Assembly: GCA_025923195.1 (NCBI GenBank)
Contig: JAICGJ010000037.1
Coordinates: 1-37,827, forward strand
Reading direction: 5' to 3'
Length of the DNA: 37,827 nt
Origin: Chryseolinea sp.
GTDB taxonomy: Bacteria > Bacteroidota > Bacteroidia > Cytophagales > Cyclobacteriaceae
The notes beneath the pieces are model-generated. The model did not search any database. It was not told the DNA's origin and saw only the letters and a program-made list of their open reading frames with translations. Shown here piece after piece: positions 1-8,608 of this stretch. A program made the position numbers and the translations under genes. Numbering within the stretch: position 1 is the stretch's first letter; every line of letters starts with the position of its first letter.

Positions 1-2
1 AC

Positions 3-1763
3 TTTCAAAACTGGTGGAACAATCTTCTCTACACCTATGCACGCGTAGATAATCCGTTGGACGTCGGCTATCTCAATGCACATTTCAATCAATTCATGGA
101 CAAGTATTTTGCCGATGACTTTAGGAAGATTGGCAACCGCACTGGGTTAAAGCTCGAGCCACTGCACGACATCTACTTCAACTATGAAACCCGCTACGAG
201 CGTAATATTGCTCATGGCAATAAACTCTATGTGTATGTATTTGGCAGTCTGGCATTGCTGTTAATTGCACTTGCGTCCATTAACTACATCAATCTTGCCA
301 CAGCTCAGTCAGTCGAAAGGGCAAAGGAGGTAGGTATTCGCAAGACGCTTGGCTCAAGTCAGCGAAGTATCGCCGCACAGTTCTTGTCCGAATCACTAGC
401 GTTATGCCTTATGGCGATGGTATTAGCGGTCATCATAGCGCAGCTAACCATCCCGTTGTTCAACAGGTCGTTCGCGACGTCAATCCCTCCCGTTCACACC
501 GACAATCATCTGTGGTTTTTCTTAGGAGCCATGGTATTGGTCATTTGTCTGTTATCCGGCAGTTACCCGGCCTTTCTTTTGTCTTCTTTTAAACCGATCC
601 GCGTATTGAAGGGCGAAGTCAAAGGGAATTTTCAGTACATCATGGTGCGTAAGGCGTTGGTTGTTTTTCAATTCGGGATATCAGCCTTGATGATTATGGC
701 TACGCTTTTTATTGGGAGACAATTGCGTTACATGCATGAAAAAGAGCTGGGATTTGATTCAGACCAGGTTGTTAAGATCAGGATCAATAACCCTGTTGTC
801 GGTCAAAGGCTGCAGTCCTTTAAAGAAAGATTGCTGGCCGAAAAAAATATCCTAAACGTCTCCGCGACGTCCGGTCATCCTGGTGGATTCTTTGATGCTT
901 CAACGGTGAAAATTGAGGGAGAGGAAGAAACCGTGAGAATGCGTACCGTGTGGGCGGATGAAAATCTCGTGCCTACACTGGGTATTAAAATGGTAGCGGG
1001 AAGGTTTTTTTCTAAAGATGCACCCTATGATAGCATTGGATCTGTCGTACTGAATGAAACTGCAGTGCGATACTTGGGTTGGACGGCGGAAGAAGCTATT
1101 GGGAAGAGAGCGTTCATCTCCCAATTTGACAGCCTCTACAAAGAGGTGATTGGCGTGGTGGAGGACTATCATTTCCAGTCTTTAAAGGAAACGATTGAGC
1201 CCTTGATCATATCCAACCGTCAGACGAGCCGCAATTTGCTGATCAAGGTTTCTGGCGGAAATGTAAACGATGCGGTCGGAGATATTGAAAAGATCTGGAA
1301 CTCGTATGAGTCCGGGTTCCCGATCGAAATGGTTTTTCTTGATGACGTCATTGGACGCCTTTACGCCGGCGAGGCTAACCAAGGGAAAATGTTTAGGGTG
1401 TTCTCCGGGATTTCCGTGCTGATTGCGTGCTTCGGTATTCTTGGCTTATCGACCTACATCGCTGTGCAGCGAAAGAAGGAAATCGGTATCCGAAAGGTCT
1501 TAGGAGCGTCAACCAGTCAGTTATCCATTCTATTGACTAGAGACCTTGTTGCATTGGTTCTTTTGGCAAATGTGTTGGCAGCACCCTTTGCTTACCTGGT
1601 CCTGAAAAAGTGGTCCGAGAACTTTGCATACCGGGCGACCTTTGACCCGCTGATATTCGTGTTAGCAGCGTTGGTGGTGACGGCTATTGCGTTGGTTATT
1701 GTCAGCGTGAACGCTGCGAGAGCCGCAAACGAGGACCCTGTAAAGGCCTTAAGGCCGGAATAA
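3..1763 (+). CDS. ABC transporter permease, MacB/FtsX type (5' truncated by window edge)
   Basis: The open frame enters from the left edge, so the N-terminus lies outside the window; the TTG at position 57 is only an internal codon. About 586 residues are visible. Two FtsX-type membrane domains can be seen: the first has a transmembrane segment followed by ERAKEVGIRKTLGSS and more hydrophobic segments, and the second, near the C-terminus, has QRKKEIGIRKVLGAS followed by the last two membrane segments. These 'KEIGIRKxLGA' boxes are hallmarks of MacB/LolC-like permeases. A large periplasmic MacB_PCD-like domain lies between them. Such proteins work with a separate ATPase and often serve efflux or export of peptides and lipoproteins; the substrate here is unknown. 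The ATPase gene is not in the window. It ends 96 bp before accA, which has its own promoter box, so co-transcription is not required. Confidence 0.9.
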   Translation, partial: FQNWWNNLLYTYARVDNPLDVGYLNAHFNQFMDKYFADDFRKIGNRTGLKLEPLHDIYFNYETRYERNIAHGNKLYVYVFGSLALLLIALASINYINLATAQSVERAKEVGIRKTLGSSQRSIAAQFLSESLALCLMAMVLAVIIAQLTIPLFNRSFATSIPPVHTDNHLWFFLGAMVLVICLLSGSYPAFLLSSFKPIRVLKGEVKGNFQYIMVRKALVVFQFGISALMIMATLFIGRQLRYMHEKELGFDSDQVVKIRINNPVVGQRLQSFKERLLAEKNILNVSATSGHPGGFFDASTVKIEGEEETVRMRTVWADENLVPTLGIKMVAGRFFSKDAPYDSIGSVVLNETAVRYLGWTAEEAIGKRAFISQFDSLYKEVIGVVEDYHFQSLKETIEPLIISNRQTSRNLLIKVSGGNVNDAVGDIEKIWNSYESGFPIEMVFLDDVIGRLYAGEANQGKMFRVFSGISVLIACFGILGLSTYIAVQRKKEIGIRKVLGASTSQLSILLTRDLVALVLLANVLAAPFAYLVLKKWSENFAYRATFDPLIFVLAALVVTAIALVIVSVNAARAANEDPVKALRPE

Positions 1764-1835
1764 TTTTGAGCGAGCCTTGATTTCGATTTCCCTCCAAATC
1801 TATCCATGATAATTACCGATATTTGCCAATCCTTA

Positions 1836-1843
1836 TAACTTTG
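1836..1843 (+). promoter_or_regulatory. Bacteroidota-type -7 promoter box for accA
   Basis: TAACTTTG matches the Bacteroidota -7 consensus TAnnTTTG exactly and lies 16 nt upstream of the accA ATG. A TTTG at 1822-1825 lies closer than the usual -33 spacing, so the -33 element is not clear. The predicted leader is about 10 nt. Confidence 0.5.
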
Positions 1844-1859
1844 TGCGGAAATAAACCCT

Positions 1860-2807
1860 ATGCTATTGGATTTTGAAAAGCCGATCGCGGAGCTGGAAGC
1901 TAAACTTGGTGATATGACTCACCTTACCAGTAATGGCGATCCGGAGTTGCAGGCGGCCGTTAAGGCTCTGGAGAAGAAGATATTAGAGCTGAAGAAGGAA
2001 ACGTTCTCTAACCTCACTGGTTGGCAGCGTGTGCAGCTCTCGAGGCACCCCGACAGACCCTATACCCTCGATTATATCTACGAAATTACCTCCGATTTTA
2101 TCGAACTTCATGGCGACCGGAACGTTGCCGACGACAAGGCCATGGTGGGTGGATTCGGAAGCATCGAGGGTCAGACCTTCATGCTGATCGGTCATCAGAA
2201 GGGCCGGAATACCAAGCAACGGCAGATGCGAAATTTCGGGATGGCAAACCCGGAAGGGTACAGAAAGGCTTTGCGGTTAATGAAGCTGGCGGAGAAATTC
2301 AACAAACCCATTGTTACATTCATAGATACCCCTGGAGCTTTTCCGGGCCTCGGCGCGGAAGAAAGAGGGCAGGGCGAAGCGATCGCCCACAATCTCAAGG
2401 AGATGTTCATGCTTAAGGTGCCAGTCATTTGTTTGATTATTGGAGAAGGGGCATCAGGAGGGGCACTGGGTATCGCTATCGGAGATCGCGTGCTCATGTT
2501 GGAAAATACATGGTACTCTGTTATATCCCCGGAGTCCTGTTCATCTATTTTATGGAGAAGCTGGGATTATAAGGAACAGGCCGCTGAGGTATTGAAGTTG
2601 ACAGCAAAAGATATGCTTGCTCAAAAACTTATTGACGGCATTGTAAAAGAACCACTGGGAGGCGCCCATGTCGATGTAAAATGGATGGCGAATGAGGTTA
2701 AGAAAGTTATTCTTACCAAGACGAGTGAGTTATTGAAGATGACGCCGGAAGACCGTATTGAACAACGGATCGCTAAGTTTGCTGCGATGGGCGTAGTGAA
2801 GGAGTGA
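1860..2807 (+). CDS. accA: Acetyl-CoA carboxylase, carboxyltransferase subunit alpha
   Basis: The 315-residue protein has the length and sequence of bacterial AccA. This subunit, with AccD, transfers the carboxyl group from biotin carboxyl carrier protein to acetyl-CoA to make malonyl-CoA, the first committed step of fatty acid synthesis; it is cytosolic. Recognisable blocks include [19 protein letters not shown] near residue 60, [14 protein letters not shown] near 85, the carboxyltransferase segment [19 protein letters not shown] near 155, and the oxyanion-forming [11 protein letters not shown] near 195. The start ATG is supported by the N-terminal helix typical of the family and by the -7 box just upstream. 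It appears monocistronic; accD is not in the window. Confidence 0.97.
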   Translation: MLLDFEKPIAELEAKLGDMTHLTSNGDPELQAAVKALEKKILELKKETFSNLTGWQRVQLSRHPDRPYTLDYIYEITSDFIELHGDRNVADDKAMVGGFGSIEGQTFMLIGHQKGRNTKQRQMRNFGMANPEGYRKALRLMKLAEKFNKPIVTFIDTPGAFPGLGAEERGQGEAIAHNLKEMFMLKVPVICLIIGEGASGGALGIAIGDRVLMLENTWYSVISPESCSSILWRSWDYKEQAAEVLKLTAKDMLAQKLIDGIVKEPLGGAHVDVKWMANEVKKVILTKTSELLKMTPEDRIEQRIAKFAAMGVVKE

Positions 2808-2943
2808 GTAATCTGTAATCGGTGGCGTATAGACTTACCGTAATAAGAAAAAATTACATTTCCCATCCTGAAAATTCGTCCGCGAATGCGGCCTTACCGC
2901 CTACTTCCTGCCACAGACATTATATTGATCACGAGAAAGAAGA

Positions 2944-3789
2944 ATGAAACTTCACATCATTGAAACTGGTTTTTTCAAACTTGACGGCGGAGCTATGTTT
3001 GGCGTAGTGCCGAAATCCATCTGGCAGAAGACTAACCCAGCAGATGAAAATAATTTGTGTACATGGGCCATGCGTTGCCTGCTGATTGAGGACGGAAAAC
3101 GCCTTATTCTGATTGACAATGGAATAGGATCAAAACAAAGTGAGAAGTTCTTTAGCTACTATCACCTCCACGGAGCTGTCAGTTTGGTCGATTCATTGCA
3201 TGCCGCTGGGTTTGAAGAGGATGACATTACCGATATGTTCCTCACCCACCTGCATTTTGATCACTGCGGAGGTGGTGTAAGAATTCACAACGGTAAGCCT
3301 GAGCTAACTTTCAAAAATGCCCGGTACTGGTCGAATGCGGATCAATGGGAGTGGGCTATTCATCCGAATCCCAGGGAGAAAGCAAGCTTTCTTAAAGAAA
3401 ATCTAATACCTATGAAGGAGAGCGGCAATCTTCATTTTATAGATACGTCGGCAGCATCGCCTTTTCCACATTTTGACATTGAGTATACTTCTGGCCATAC
3501 TGACAAGATGATGATACCCAAAATCAGAATAGGTGAGAACGTCATTTGTTTTGTAACGGATCTGCTTCCTTCTGTCGGGCATATACCCCTGGCTTACGTG
3601 ATGGGCTATGACACACGCCCGTTGATTACGCTCACGGAGAAGGAGAAGTTCCTGAATGAAGCGGCTGATAATCGGTATATACTTTTTTTTGAGCACGATC
3701 CCGTCAATGAATGTTGCACGGTCAAGAGGACAGACAAAGGCGTGCGGCTGGATCAGGTGTTTAAGTTGAGTGAGGCGGGGCTAAGCTGA
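2944..3789 (+). CDS. MBL-fold metallo-hydrolase
   Basis: This 281-residue cytosolic protein has the metallo-beta-lactamase fold metal motif HLHFDH (His102, His104, Asp106, His107). Later ligands are likely the His of GHTDKM, the Asp of FVTDLLP and the His of FFEHDP near the C-terminus. No signal peptide is present. The family includes lactonases, glyoxalase-II-like enzymes and many uncharacterised hydrolases; the overall layout, with HxHxDHxGG and a long N-terminal lead-in, resembles the AHL-lactonase-like branch, but the substrate cannot be read from sequence. Oddly, the final Ser codon and the TGA stop lie inside the first heptamer of the repeat element that follows, so the last codons appear to be supplied by the element. 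Confidence 0.88.
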   Translation: MKLHIIETGFFKLDGGAMFGVVPKSIWQKTNPADENNLCTWAMRCLLIEDGKRLILIDNGIGSKQSEKFFSYYHLHGAVSLVDSLHAAGFEEDDITDMFLTHLHFDHCGGGVRIHNGKPELTFKNARYWSNADQWEWAIHPNPREKASFLKENLIPMKESGNLHFIDTSAASPFPHFDIEYTSGHTDKMMIPKIRIGENVICFVTDLLPSVGHIPLAYVMGYDTRPLITLTEKEKFLNEAADNRYILFFEHDPVNECCTVKRTDKGVRLDQVFKLSEAGLS

Positions 3790-3911
3790 CAGCTGACAGC
3801 TTACGGCTTACAGCGAACAGCTCAGGCGTGCAGACTTTGTAGGCTTGTACGTAGTTGACATGAACCTTGGCGCAGGTACTGTGTTGACCATCATACTAGC
3901 TGTCAGCTGAA
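3784..3911. repeat. Heptamer-armed post-stop element 1, copy a
   Basis: The left arm is six in-phase heptamers from 3784 to 3825: AGCTGAC, AGCTGAC, AGCTTAC, GGCTTAC, AGCGAAC, AGCTCAG. A core of about 70 bp follows, then a right arm with AGCTGTC and AGCTGAA (3898-3911). AGCTGACAGCT in the left arm and AGCTGTCAGCT at 3898-3908 are exact reverse complements. The core is largely repeated in copy b. Confidence 0.85.
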
Positions 3912-3996
3912 CCAGCTAAACGCTTGCGCGAGCGGAACTTGCAAACATATACGCAAAGGATATGAACAGTTTTATCTCAGAGACTTTATTGACGCT

Positions 3997-4132
3997 AGCT
4001 TACAGCTTACGGCTTACAGCGAACACCTCAGGGCGTGCAGACTTTGTAGGCCTGTACGTGATTGACATGAACCTTAGCGCAGGGGCGTTATTGACCATCA
4101 TACTAGCTGTCAGCTGTGGGCTGTCAGCTGTC
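3997..4132. repeat. Heptamer-armed post-stop element 1, copy b
   Basis: This is a second, diverged direct copy of the 3784-3911 element. The left arm 3997-4031 reads AGCTTAC, AGCTTAC, GGCTTAC, AGCGAAC, ACCTCAG. The core shares long runs with copy a (for example GCGTGCAGACTTTGTAGG and TTGACCATCATACTAGCTGT). The right arm 4105-4132 is four in-phase heptamers AGCTGTC, AGCTGTG, GGCTGTC, AGCTGTC. It ends 5 bp before the ATG of the phospholipase gene, so that gene's leader lies in repeat DNA. The 3912-3996 spacer between copies shows no gene. Confidence 0.85.
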
Positions 4133-4137
4133 CACTC

Positions 4138-4899
4138 ATGAAAATCGGTCTCGCTTTGTCAGGAGGAGGGGCAAGGGGTATTTCCCATTTAGGCGTTCTT
4201 AAAGCCTTGGAAGAATTCGGCGTACAGATCGACTGCATTTCGGGAACAAGCACGGGTGCTCTGATTGGCGCGCTGTATTCTTATGGCCTTTCACCGGAAA
4301 AAATCTTAGAGACCTTTATCAACACGCGCATCTTTACTTCGCTGCGCCCGGCCTGGACCTGGACTGGACTGGCAAATGTGAATGGGCTACAAGAGGTGCT
4401 GCTGAAAGTGATGCCAGAAAATAACTTCCAATCCCTTAAGATCCCTGTAACCATCGTCGCAACAAACTTAAAGAAGGGCAGACCTGAATATTTTACTTCG
4501 GGTGAATTGGTAGTTCCATTGCTTGCCTCCTGTTGTGTGCCTGTATTATTTAGTCCTATCAACATCGATGGAGAAGTCTATGTAGATGGAGGAATTATGG
4601 ATAACCTGCCTGCAGACTGTATCCGTAGAGAATGTGACCTCGTGATCGGTTCAAGCTGCAATCATGTCAGCAGCGAATTTGATGTCAAAAATTTCCGGTC
4701 CGTGATTGAACGCAGCCTGATGATTGCCATCAGCGGCAATACCGTGATCAGCAAACACCTTTGTGATGTTTTGATAGAACCGCCTGAACTCGGTAAGGTC
4801 AGCGCATTCGATTTGAGTGATCCGCGCCGACTTTTTGATATTGGATATGCCTTTGCAAAAACCAACTATGACAAACATAGTTTCGAAATTAGTAAATAG
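4138..4899 (+). CDS. Patatin-like phospholipase family protein (RssA-like)
   Basis: This 253-residue protein has the patatin catalytic set: the oxyanion-hole glycine motif SGGGARG (residues 8-14), the nucleophile elbow GTSTG (36-40, Ser38), and the catalytic Asp in DGG (Asp150). Patatins are Ser-Asp dyad lipid acyl hydrolases. The short single-domain form without signal peptide resembles the cytosolic RssA/YchK group, whose physiological substrate is poorly defined. The ATG at 4138 is chosen because the motif begins only a few residues later, as is usual. The gene lies 5 bp downstream of a repeat element, with no recognisable Shine-Dalgarno sequence, so the repeat arm forms its immediate upstream region. 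Confidence 0.92.
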   Translation: MKIGLALSGGGARGISHLGVLKALEEFGVQIDCISGTSTGALIGALYSYGLSPEKILETFINTRIFTSLRPAWTWTGLANVNGLQEVLLKVMPENNFQSLKIPVTIVATNLKKGRPEYFTSGELVVPLLASCCVPVLFSPINIDGEVYVDGGIMDNLPADCIRRECDLVIGSSCNHVSSEFDVKNFRSVIERSLMIAISGNTVISKHLCDVLIEPPELGKVSAFDLSDPRRLFDIGYAFAKTNYDKHSFEISK

Positions 4900-5237
4900 G
4901 TGATTTTGACGTTGTATTCAACTGTCCAGAGCAAGCAATATTCACAAATTAGCCAGCAGGACGCCAAGACCCAAAGTATCGCGAAGTGGAATCTCCCAAC
5001 GATTATCATCCAGGATAAAGTCTAACTCATTTAATCAATGAACGGCTAAAATGCATTTTGCGCGCAAGGCTCACCGTTGTGCGACTGGATATTCAAAGAC
5101 ATAAGTGTTATATTCGAAGAGACCTTTTGATCTTTGCTTCCGTAGGTTTGCAATGGCCGAACTATACCCAACATTGGCAAACAACCCTTTTAGTGCTTTT
5201 GACTAAAGTAGTCAATTCAAAAAACAACCAACCTTAT
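4900..5237. other. Intergenic region with possible promoter and small palindrome
   Basis: No convincing gene is visible in these 338 bp. An open frame runs through from 5058 into the next gene, but it starts at TTG and would place a signal peptide 60 residues into the protein. TAGGTTTG at 5143-5150 fits TAnnTTTG. GACTAAAGTAGTC at 5201-5213 is a 13-bp palindrome just before the barrel gene and could be an operator; both are weak calls. Confidence 0.35.
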
Positions 5238-5828
5238 ATGAAAAAAATTACAATCCTTGCAATTGTTATTTGTTCCACTTTTGGAGCATACGCCCAGTAT
5301 AGCAAGGGGCGAATGCTTGTCGGCGGCAGCCTGAGTTTTTCTGCTGAAACTGAAAAAACAAAGTATGACGGAAACACACAGACTGATGGTAAATGGACCA
5401 GCTTTTCCTTCGAGCCCCAATTCGGCTATTTTGTGATCGATAATTTAGCCGTGGGTGCTAGCCTTGACCTTGGGCTTAGCAAGTGGAGAGATGATGATGA
5501 CAGCGATGATGACTATACATCGACGTCTATAGAATTTCGGCCCACTGTTCGTTATTACTTGCCACAGAATATTTTCTTTCAGGGTCAAGTGGCTTTCGGA
5601 TCTTCCAAATATAAATACGGAAGTGGAAATGTGGATGAAGATAAATACAGCAATTCCGGTTTCACGCTCGGTGTCGGCTACGCCTATTTCTTAAACGATA
5701 ACATCGCAATTGAACCTTTGATAGGGTACGGCTCATGGGGAGAGAAAGACAAAGACACAGACGTAAAGTATGTAGATAATGGTCTCTTCCTGCGAATAGG
5801 GTTCCAAATCTACCTAGATGAATTTTAG
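5238..5828 (+). CDS. Outer membrane beta-barrel protein
   Basis: The start is placed at the ATG at 5238 because it opens a clear signal peptide, MKKITILAIVICSTFGAYAQ, with cleavage after AYA; the frame is open further upstream but that stretch is unlike protein. The 196-residue product has alternating hydrophobic/polar strands with aromatic girdle residues (FSFEPQFGYFVI, VRYYLPQNIFFQGQVAFG, GFTLGVGYAYFL) and ends in a strand with LFLRIGFQIYL, consistent with a small 8-strand outer membrane barrel of the OmpA/OmpW-like porin group. One loop is very acidic (WRDDDDSDDDY, near residues 83-93), possibly binding cations. The role is unknown. A terminator follows directly, and a second barrel gene lies downstream. 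Confidence 0.8.
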   Translation: MKKITILAIVICSTFGAYAQYSKGRMLVGGSLSFSAETEKTKYDGNTQTDGKWTSFSFEPQFGYFVIDNLAVGASLDLGLSKWRDDDDSDDDYTSTSIEFRPTVRYYLPQNIFFQGQVAFGSSKYKYGSGNVDEDKYSNSGFTLGVGYAYFLNDNIAIEPLIGYGSWGEKDKDTDVKYVDNGLFLRIGFQIYLDEF

Positions 5829-5869
5829 TATCTCGATAAATTCTGGGATTAACAGACAACAAAATGATA

Positions 5870-5900
5870 AAACCTCTGTTTAAATAGCAGGGGTTTTTTA
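5870..5900 (+). terminator. Rho-independent terminator after the barrel gene
   Basis: AAAACCTCTG pairs with CAGGGGTTTT (one mismatch) around a TTTAAATAG loop, followed by a T-rich run. It lies 42 bp after the stop of the gene ending at 5828. Confidence 0.75.
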
Positions 5901-5947
5901 TTGGGGCTCAATTTTTGCCCCAGCAATTTTTAAAATTACATGCTTCT

Positions 5948-6577
5948 ATGAAACAGATTATTATTACACTATTTTTTGTAACGACTACCTTGCTTTCGTT
6001 TTCTCAAACGCAATTTGCCATTGGAATAAAAGCAGGGCCCAACTTTGCAACTATTGACTCAGACGCAAGCGCCGTTCAAAATTATGAGAACCGAACGGGA
6101 TGGCACGCTGGCGCTTTTCTCCAGATTCGTGGTGAAAAAATTGGATTTCAGCCCGAGGTAATATTCTCCCAACAGGGTTCGGAATTTAAGTACAGTACAT
6201 CCAATGCGTCGCTAGAACAAAATTTTAGCTACGTCAATATCCCACTTATTGTAAAACTCTATACAGTTGCCGGCCTTAACTTGCAGGTAGGTCCGCAAAT
6301 TGGATTCCTGACTTCCGCTGAGAGAGAAGATTACGCATCGGGACAAAGTGGACCAATAACCGAGCAGGATATTAAGGACGATCTTAAGAAAGTAGATTTT
6401 AGCCTCGGACTTGGTGTTGGTTGGGATCTTCCATTTGGCCTTACGCTCGACGGACGCTACAACTGGGGACTTACCGACAACGATGATGGCGCTACTACCA
6501 ATAGTGGAGCTCCTATCGGTGAAATAAAAAATCAAGTATGGCAGATTTCAGTAGGCTATAAGTTATTCAAAAATTAA
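5948..6577 (+). CDS. PorT-family outer membrane beta-barrel protein
   Basis: The ATG at 5948 opens a signal peptide (MKQIIITLFFVTTTLLSFSQ); the upstream open frame is discarded. The 209-residue protein begins after cleavage with FAIGIKAGPNFATI, the typical first strand of the 'outer membrane beta-barrel' PorT-like family of Bacteroidota, and continues with alternating strands such as GWHAGAFLQIRGEKIGFQPEV, FSYVNIPLIVKLY and LNLQVGPQIGFL. It ends with QVWQISVGYKLF, a C-terminal strand typical of BAM substrates. The family is widespread and mostly uncharacterised; PorT itself is a factor of the type IX secretion system, but most paralogues are not. It has a strong terminator of its own and converges with tyrS. 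Confidence 0.85.
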   Translation: MKQIIITLFFVTTTLLSFSQTQFAIGIKAGPNFATIDSDASAVQNYENRTGWHAGAFLQIRGEKIGFQPEVIFSQQGSEFKYSTSNASLEQNFSYVNIPLIVKLYTVAGLNLQVGPQIGFLTSAEREDYASGQSGPITEQDIKDDLKKVDFSLGLGVGWDLPFGLTLDGRYNWGLTDNDDGATTNSGAPIGEIKNQVWQISVGYKLFKN

Positions 6578-6597
6578 ATAAGACGACAGGACACCAG

Positions 6598-6631
6598 TAA
6601 AAAAGCCACCGGTTTCGGTGGTTTTTTATTT
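6598..6631. terminator. Bidirectional terminator between convergent genes
   Basis: GCCACCG and CGGTGGT form a stem around GTTT, with an A-run on the left and a T-run on the right, so it can act on both strands. It separates the PorT-like gene (ending 6577) from tyrS (ending 6630) and overlaps the tyrS stop. Confidence 0.85.
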
Positions 6632-7916
6632 AATCCACTTTTATCAGGTAATAGTTCTTTTTTCCTTTTTGGGCCAGCAGGTATTTATTCTGAAGCAGTA
6701 CAAATGACCCCTTCGCGTTAGCATCTTCTATCTTTGTTTTGTTAATACTAACTCCTCCTGCCTGTATCATTTTTCTGGCCTCACCCTTCGATGTAAATAC
6801 AAAGCCATTTGTCGTTACTGACAACAAGTCGGTGACGTTAGCATGATTTTCAAACGCCGATTTACTAATTGTGGTTTGCGGCACACCTTCAAACACAGCC
6901 AACAAAGTCTCTTCGTTTAAGCTTTGCAGTTCTTCTGTAGTGGAATTTCCAAAGAGAATATTGGAAGCTTTGACGGCGAGATTAAACTCCTCTTCTGTGT
7001 GTACCCTTACCGTAACATCTTTCGCCAAAACTTGTTGTAGTTTTCTTTGGTGAGGGGCAATCGCGTGTTCGTTCACCAATGATTCAATTTCGTCCTTACT
7101 TAACTGCGTAAATATCTTAATAAAGTTGGCAGCATCTTCATCCGAAGTATTCAGCCAGTATTGATAGAACTTGTAGGGGGAAGTTTTCTTGGGATCAAGC
7201 CAAATGTTTCCTTCCTCCGTCTTGCCAAACTTTGAGCCATCGGCTTTTGTAATGAGCTTGGTCGTCAATGCGTAGGCCTCACCGTTGGCTTTTCTGCGGA
7301 TCAATTCCGTTCCAGTAACAATATTTCCCCATTGATCGCTGCCTCCCATTTGAAGTTTACAATTCTTATTTGTGTACAACCAATAGAAATCGTATCCCTG
7401 TACCAGTTGATACGTAAATTCAGTAAATGACAACCCCGCCTCCAGACGCTTTTGTACGGAATCCTTCGCCATCATGTAGCTGACAGTAATATGCTTTCCA
7501 ATATCTCGGATAAAGTCCAGGAACAAGTAATTTTTAAACCAATCGTAATTGTTGACCATTTCTGCGGCATTGCTTCCCTTGAAATCCAGGAATCGCTCCA
7601 GTTGATTCTTCACACACGCGACATTGTGCTGCAGGATGTCTTCGGATAAGAGATTTCTTTCTGTGGACTTTCCTGACGGATCGCCTACCATGCCGGTTGC
7701 GCCGCCAACGAGTGCGTAGGGTTTATGTCCAGCCCGCTGAAAGTTCAATAGTGTCATGATTTGAGCGAGATGCCCGATGTGCAGAGAGTCGGCAGTAGGA
7801 TCAAAGCCAATATATCCGGCAACATTTTCCCTTAACAAAAGTTCTTCAGTTCCCGGCATTACGTCGTGCAATATTCCGCGCCAGCGCAGCTCCTCCACAA
7901 AATTCTTTGTAGCCAT
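6630..7916 (-). CDS. tyrS: Tyrosyl-tRNA synthetase
   Basis: This 428-residue class I aminoacyl-tRNA synthetase charges tRNA-Tyr with tyrosine using ATP. The HIGH motif appears as LHIGHLAQ after GFDPTADS (about residues 45-50), followed by a typical TyrRS tyrosine-binding region ([23 protein letters not shown]). The KMSKS loop appears as KFGKTEEGN, the usual TyrS variant. A C-terminal S4-like RNA-binding domain includes [19 protein letters not shown]. Length and order match bacterial TyrS. The gene has its own -7 box upstream and sits 65 bp downstream of the carbonic anhydrase-like gene on the same strand; no terminator is visible between them, so some readthrough is possible. Confidence 0.98.
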   Translation of the reverse strand: MATKNFVEELRWRGILHDVMPGTEELLLRENVAGYIGFDPTADSLHIGHLAQIMTLLNFQRAGHKPYALVGGATGMVGDPSGKSTERNLLSEDILQHNVACVKNQLERFLDFKGSNAAEMVNNYDWFKNYLFLDFIRDIGKHITVSYMMAKDSVQKRLEAGLSFTEFTYQLVQGYDFYWLYTNKNCKLQMGGSDQWGNIVTGTELIRRKANGEAYALTTKLITKADGSKFGKTEEGNIWLDPKKTSPYKFYQYWLNTSDEDAANFIKIFTQLSKDEIESLVNEHAIAPHQRKLQQVLAKDVTVRVHTEEEFNLAVKASNILFGNSTTEELQSLNEETLLAVFEGVPQTTISKSAFENHANVTDLLSVTTNGFVFTSKGEARKMIQAGGVSINKTKIEDANAKGSFVLLQNKYLLAQKGKKNYYLIKVD

Positions 7917-7931
7917 TGGTTAGATTTGGCA

Positions 7932-7939
7932 CAAATATA
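7932..7939 (-). promoter_or_regulatory. -7 promoter box for tyrS
   Basis: On the minus strand this reads TATATTTG, an exact TAnnTTTG, 15 nt upstream of the tyrS ATG. CTTGC lies a short distance upstream as a weak -33 candidate. Confidence 0.6.
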
Positions 7940-7981
7940 AAAAAGCAAGTTTGTGGAACGAGTAAAAAATTGCGGAAGAAA

Positions 7982-8608
7982 TTATGCAAGAGAGGTCACT
8001 TGCCTGAGTCGTCGGTTTGCTTCCATGGAAAATACCTCCTGTAATGCTCCGGTGTCGAGGTCAAAGTACCAACCTAGCAAAACAGGATGATCACTTTTCT
8101 CCCAAGCCTTCCGGATCACATCCAGCTCACTGAGATTTTCAATTTGTGCGCGAATGTTCAATTCACATAGACGCCTGGTTCGCTGTTCAAAATCCATGTC
8201 CCAGAGCTCTTCCTTATTGTTCTCGTATAAAGCATTGAGTTCGTTCAACCATCTTTTGACATATGGGCGGTCATCGTTTCCCAATATCACATCTTGAATT
8301 CCGGAACAATGGCTATAGCCGCATACGATTATGAATTCAACACGGGCCATTTGAACGGCGTCCTCTATGGTAGCCATAAGACTCAGATCATCTGGCCGAA
8401 TCTGGCAGCCCATGTTTTGATACTCGAGAACTTCGCCTGGATCAGCATTGATAAGCTCTCCAACTGGCACCAGGCTATCGATCGATCCAATCCATAAAAT
8501 ATCGGGTGTATGCATGCCAGAGAGACGTTCGAAATAAGCCTGATCCAGGCTTAGTTTCTCCATCACCCATGCTTTACTTTCCAGGAACATTTTTTCTTTT
8601 GGTGTCAT
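7982..8608 (-). CDS. Beta-carbonic anhydrase homologue lacking key active-site residues (probable pseudoenzyme)
   Basis: This 208-residue protein aligns without gaps to the neighbouring true carbonic anhydrase through the active-site region. Position by position: zinc ligand Cys42 is Ser (WIGSIDSLVP instead of WIGCSDSRVP), dyad Asp44 is kept, dyad Arg46 is Leu, zinc ligand His98 is Tyr, and Cys101 is kept (VCGYSHCSG instead of VCGHYGCGG). Two of three protein zinc ligands and the dyad Arg are therefore lost, so ordinary CO2 hydration is unlikely. The rest of the fold, including the C-terminal GWYFDLDTGAL strand, looks intact. The ATG overlaps the SulP stop in an ATGA, indicating translational coupling. 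A regulatory or scaffold role for the transporter is inferred. His100 might give altered metal binding. Confidence 0.85.
   Translation of the reverse strand: MTPKEKMFLESKAWVMEKLSLDQAYFERLSGMHTPDILWIGSIDSLVPVGELINADPGEVLEYQNMGCQIRPDDLSLMATIEDAVQMARVEFIIVCGYSHCSGIQDVILGNDDRPYVKRWLNELNALYENNKEELWDMDFEQRTRRLCELNIRAQIENLSELDVIRKAWEKSDHPVLLGWYFDLDTGALQEVFSMEANRRLRQVTSLA

Noticed and set aside
5201-5213. GACTAAAGTAGTC as a firm operator
   Set aside because: A single short palindrome with no regulator gene nearby; kept only as a note in the intergenic entry.
5058-5237. N-terminal extension of the barrel protein from a TTG start
   Set aside because: It would put a perfect signal peptide at residue 61. 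The upstream residues are not protein-like, so the ATG at 5238 is used.
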